This document shows positions 60,978 to 64,000 of a stretch of DNA of 64,000 nt, piece by piece. Under the pieces are notes generated by a model, which saw only the letters and a list, made by a program, of their open reading frames with translations, was not told the DNA's origin and searched no databases. The translations under genes were made by a program, and so were the position numbers. Source of the DNA: Jaapia argillacea MUCL 33604 (taxonomy: Eukaryota > Basidiomycota > Agaricomycetes > Jaapiales > Jaapiaceae); NCBI GenBank assembly GCA_000697665.1, contig KL197770.1, positions 5,712 through 69,711 of the forward strand. The letters are read 5' to 3'. How positions within the stretch are numbered: the first letter of the stretch is position 1; every line of letters begins with the position of its first letter.

Positions 60978-62315
60978 ATGTCTGACTCGAAAAGCAGCCT
61001 CAATGTCCATATACCTCTCATCTGTGTCGCTCAGCCTTCATACCCTGGTGACTGCTGATTCTCCCTCTCTTCGGAAATGAGTATGTCATCTGGCGGCTCG
61101 ACGATGGTTTGGAACTGACCATCCCGGCATCCAGACGCAGAATCGTTAGATGGCCGCTTGCTTTTCGCGATCCCCAAGAAAGGTGAGTGCTTCTACGCAG
61201 ATCATCCGCGGGGATCAACTCTCTGATACTTGATTTTTCGTCAAGGCCGCTTGCACGAGAAGTGCTTGGAGTTGCTCGCAGGTGAATTTTCGATCTTGGA
61301 TCCTCGGTTGTCAAAACCCTTGACGTTTATACAGGTGCTGATATCCAATTTCGAAGGCACCATAGACTGGACGTATGCCTCGTCAAAAACCATTCGATAG
61401 CTCTGTAAGCGAAGCCCCGTTCATCAATTATTCCCGATCTTGACGCAACGAGTCCTTAGCGTTTTCCTTCCGGCCGCGGATATCCCTTCTTTCGTTGGCA
61501 AAGGTAACGTCGATCTGGGGATCACCGGCCATGATGTCATCCTAGAGGCCAAGATGGAAGATCATGTCACGGAAGTGCTTCAGCTTGGTTTCGGAAAATG
61601 CGCTTTGCAAGTCCAGGTTCCCGAATCTGCACCTATACAATCGGTGGACGGGCTTGCTGGGAAGCGAGTTGTCACCAGTTTTGAAGTCCTTGCTGGAGAG
61701 TATTTCCGCGAGATAGATGATCGCGCCCAGCTTTCCGGTGATAGCAGAACAAAAATCGAGTATGTGAGCGGGAGTGTAGAGGCTGCCTGCGCTCTTGGTC
61801 TTGCAGATGGGATTGGTGAGTGATATGACCGTTTGGTTTCGCTGCGTACTCACTTTTATGGTGGACAGTGGATCTTGTCGGTGAGAATTTTATCGCATTC
61901 CATCTGAGTACCACTGATGAACATTCAATTAGAATCTGGCGACACGATGCGAGCAGCAGGTCTGCACGCCATTGCCACAATTCTTCAATCCGAAGCCGTC
62001 CTCATCAAGTCAAATACACCCAAACACCCGGCCTTGTCACCCCTCGTCCAGCTCATCACCAGTCGCATTGCAGGTGTAATCGCTGCAAACAAATACGTCA
62101 TCTGTGAATATAACATCCCGAGGGAGAAGCTCCACGATGCGACAGCGATCACGCCTGGTAGGAGGGCACCCACCGTTAGCCCGCTGGAAGAGGAAGGCTG
62201 GCTAGCTGTGTCGAGCATGGTTGAGAAGGCGAAGACGGCGTTGGTTATGGATCAACTGGTGGCCGTTGGTGCTGAAGACATTCTCATTTTCAACTTAGAT
62301 AACTGTAGAGTGTAA
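60978..62315 (+). CDS. HIS1: ATP phosphoribosyltransferase, histidine biosynthesis step 1
   Basis: Seven exons (60978-61047, 61135-61182, 61246-61281, 61335-61404, 61460-61815, 61869-61880, 61933-62315) total 975 bases and encode 324 residues. The enzyme joins ATP and PRPP to give phosphoribosyl-ATP. Motifs in order are LLFAIPKKGRLHEKCLELLA, VFLPAADIPSFVGKGNVDLG, SVDGLAGKRVVTSFEVLAGE, KIEYVSGSVEAACALG, the PRPP loop ESGDTMRAAG and the regulatory end (TPGRRAPTVSPLEEEGW, LIFNLDNCRV), where histidine feedback acts in the long-form HisG. Exon 6 is only 12 bases. The first exon (MSDSKSSLNVH...) is the least certain part. A shortened inverted copy lies at 16.4-16.9 kb. Confidence 0.9.
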
Positions 62316-62574
62316 AAAAATGTTCGGTTGGCAGGGACGTCAAGGCAAAGGGATGCGTCCATGATCATGAATAGATGCTCATGCAAGGAGAGCGGAAAGC
62401 AGGTCCATCAGGCTCCAGTTTATCTGGCCCGATAGAGAATCTACTTGGGCCATAGATGTATTCGAAAGTTGCTTGAAGTACTTAGGTATCGGCGTTGAGT
62501 GCGGGAGTCCCTCAAAAGCATATCACGTTGATACAGTAAGTACAAGTTTCGGGTTACTGATAGCTGCAACCTCG

Positions 62575-63719
62575 TCACGACGGATCGGGAGCAACAACGC
62601 GGCCTTCCTGAATAAACTGATCCAAAGCGTGCCAAGCTTTGCCAGATGTGACACTGTGCATCGCGAGATCTACACCCTGCTTAAAATCCTCCGCGACACC
62701 GGCGACGACTAACAGTGCGGAAGCATTCATCAGAACAAAATGCAGCACTGGAGTCAACTCCTTTGGTATATCCCCTCCTGACTTCAACAGCAGCCTGAAC
62801 ATTTCAGAGTTCTCTTCTGGCGAACCCCCCGCCACATCTTTGAGCGGATGCACAGCCAAGCCGAATTGGCTAGGGTGCAAGGTCTTCTCCGTGATCAGGC
62901 CATCCTTGAGCTCCCAAGCATGTGTATCCCCTGCGCAACTAATCTCGTCTAATCCTTCGGCGCCACACACCACGAGCGCACGCTCCACACCTCCATCTCG
63001 CAAAGACTGAGCAAACGTGGACCCGAGCTCTCGCTCGGCAACACCCAAAACCATTCCACGAGGCCGTGCAGGGTTGATCAAAGGGCCGAGGACGTTAAAC
63101 ATCGTACGGAAAGGTAGTGACTTGCGGTATGGCGCGATGAAGGCGAGGGCTGGATGATAATGGGGAGCCAGAATGAATGTGAATGGCATTTTTGCGATGG
63201 GTCGTGATGTTGTTCCAGGAGATGGAGGGGTGAATATACAGCCGAGGGACTGAAGTAGATCCGCAGAACCTGAGGAGGACGTGGATGCTCGGCTCCCATG
63301 CTTCAAAAAACGTTAATCATTGATCATCGCAGGGAATAGATGAAGTAGCTGACCTTGATCACTCGTGCTCCTGCACCCGCTGCCACAATGGCAGCCGTCG
63401 TGCTCACATTGAATGTGTTGTGGCCATCCCCACCAGTACCCACGATATCCACAACGAAATCCTTGTCGTAATCTTCCACGACAGCTTTAACAGCTCGATC
63501 TCGGAGAATCTGCGCGGCTGCTGCCAGTGATTCCGGTCTTCGTTCTATCCGATTCACATGTAGTGCAGTCAGGAAGGATCCAATTTGGGCAGGGAGAACG
63601 GGGTCGGAGGAGAAGATGTGAGTGAGAGCCAGTTTCAGATCGTCTGAACTAAAATATTCGGGTGTTTCGACAAGTCTTTTCAAGAGTGGCTTGAACGTCT
63701 CCGGTGAGTGGTGTGCCAT
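62575..63719 (-). CDS. TRP4: Anthranilate phosphoribosyltransferase, tryptophan biosynthesis
   Basis: Two exons (63354-63719 and 62575-63300) encode 363 residues. The enzyme transfers phosphoribose from PRPP to anthranilate. Visible motifs are the N-terminal helix SDDLKLALTHIFSSD, the PRPP-binding VDIVGTGGDGHNTFNVST, IVAAGAGARVIKHGSRASTSSSGSADLL, APHYHPALAFIAPYRKSL, RTMFNVLGPLINPARPRG, the GAEGLDEIS block and the C-terminal NASALLVVAGVAEDFKQG. All of these are expected of TrpD/Trp4, and the length agrees with yeast (380). It converges on HIS1, with 260 bases between stops. Confidence 0.95.
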
Positions 63720-63836
63720 AATGAAAAACTGGGGTGGGTCAAGAGAACGAAACTCTGGCTGAATTTATAGAGTACGGCTGGGCAAGACATGGGAGCAACA
63801 ATTGCAGAACAATAATTGAAATTAATATGTCGAAAT

Positions 63837-63843
63837 TGAGTCA
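63837..63843. promoter_or_regulatory. Gcn4/Cpc1-type site upstream of TRP4
   Basis: TGAGTCA lies about 118 bases upstream of the TRP4 start codon. It is the full palindromic general amino acid control element bound by Gcn4/CpcA-type bZIP factors in fungi, which commonly switch on TRP and HIS genes during amino acid starvation. The position is typical; binding in this species is inferred. Confidence 0.55.
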
Positions 63844-64000
63844 AAGATAACTACCGTTATAAACGGCACGTGCACAAAACGCGTAAACCCCACCTTGCTC
63901 AATTATCGCCCAATGCCCAGTATCCTTCCCCCCGAAACAGAACCGACATACAATTTATCGTCTGTTTGTGGAAAGTCTCAAGATCCACAAATAAATTCCG

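Noticed and set aside
1-64000. Retroelement, virus-derived or capsid-bearing sequence as the cause of the AAA expansion
   Set aside because: No reverse transcriptase, integrase, protease or capsid motif and no long terminal repeats were recognised. The copies keep introns and promoters, so they arose by DNA-level duplication.

Overview
The window is nuclear DNA of a filamentous basidiomycete, most likely an Agaricomycete. Nearly every gene is split by introns of about 45-60 bases with GTRNGT-type donors and YAG acceptors. Genes are dense on both strands, and recognisable fungal proteins are present: Ssr4, Rot1, Pre7, Poa1, a sedolisin, an OPT transporter, HIS1 and TRP4. No rRNA, convincing tRNA, CRISPR array, or recognisable virus-derived or LTR-type element was seen.

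Layout. Seven copies of one AAA+ ATPase gene (middle DUF7025-type domain, C-terminal AAA core and lid) occupy about 1-5.2 kb (two copies, minus strand, the first cut by the window edge) and 20.6-41.1 kb (five copies, plus strand). The two groups face away from a 15 kb interval (6-20 kb). That interval holds a decayed repeat field, a Ser/Thr kinase, a second kinase-domain protein, a HIS1 pseudogene, an F-box-like gene and SSR4, which encodes a SWI/SNF-RSC subunit. SSR4 lies head-to-head with the second AAA copy. Each other complete AAA copy, and the truncated one, has a decayed 5' piece of SSR4 in the same divergent position, so the duplicated unit was 'SSR4 5' part + shared promoter + AAA gene', about 4-4.6 kb.

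From 41.6 kb the window is ordinary chromosome: an OPT oligopeptide transporter (+), a Poa1-like macro-domain protein (-), a secreted S53 peptidase (-), a 5.4 kb stretch without a gene I can name, proteasome subunit beta-6 (+), a small unassigned locus, ROT1 (+), a short tandem-repeat region, a conserved fungal protein often mislabelled 'geranylgeranyl pyrophosphate synthetase' (-), then HIS1 (+) and TRP4 (-), two PRPP-using biosynthetic enzymes that converge tail to tail.

The most unusual feature is the AAA array. Four copies begin with a Ser-Pro-rich segment; in three of them it contains heptads like those of the RNA polymerase II C-terminal domain (YSPTSPS-type). The other three copies have exchanged this for an unrelated acidic leader. 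All copies whose core lies in the window keep a GC-AG intron at the same place in the ATPase core. Together with co-duplicated SSR4 promoters, this suggests a lineage-specific, possibly nuclear, AAA family; that function is inference only.
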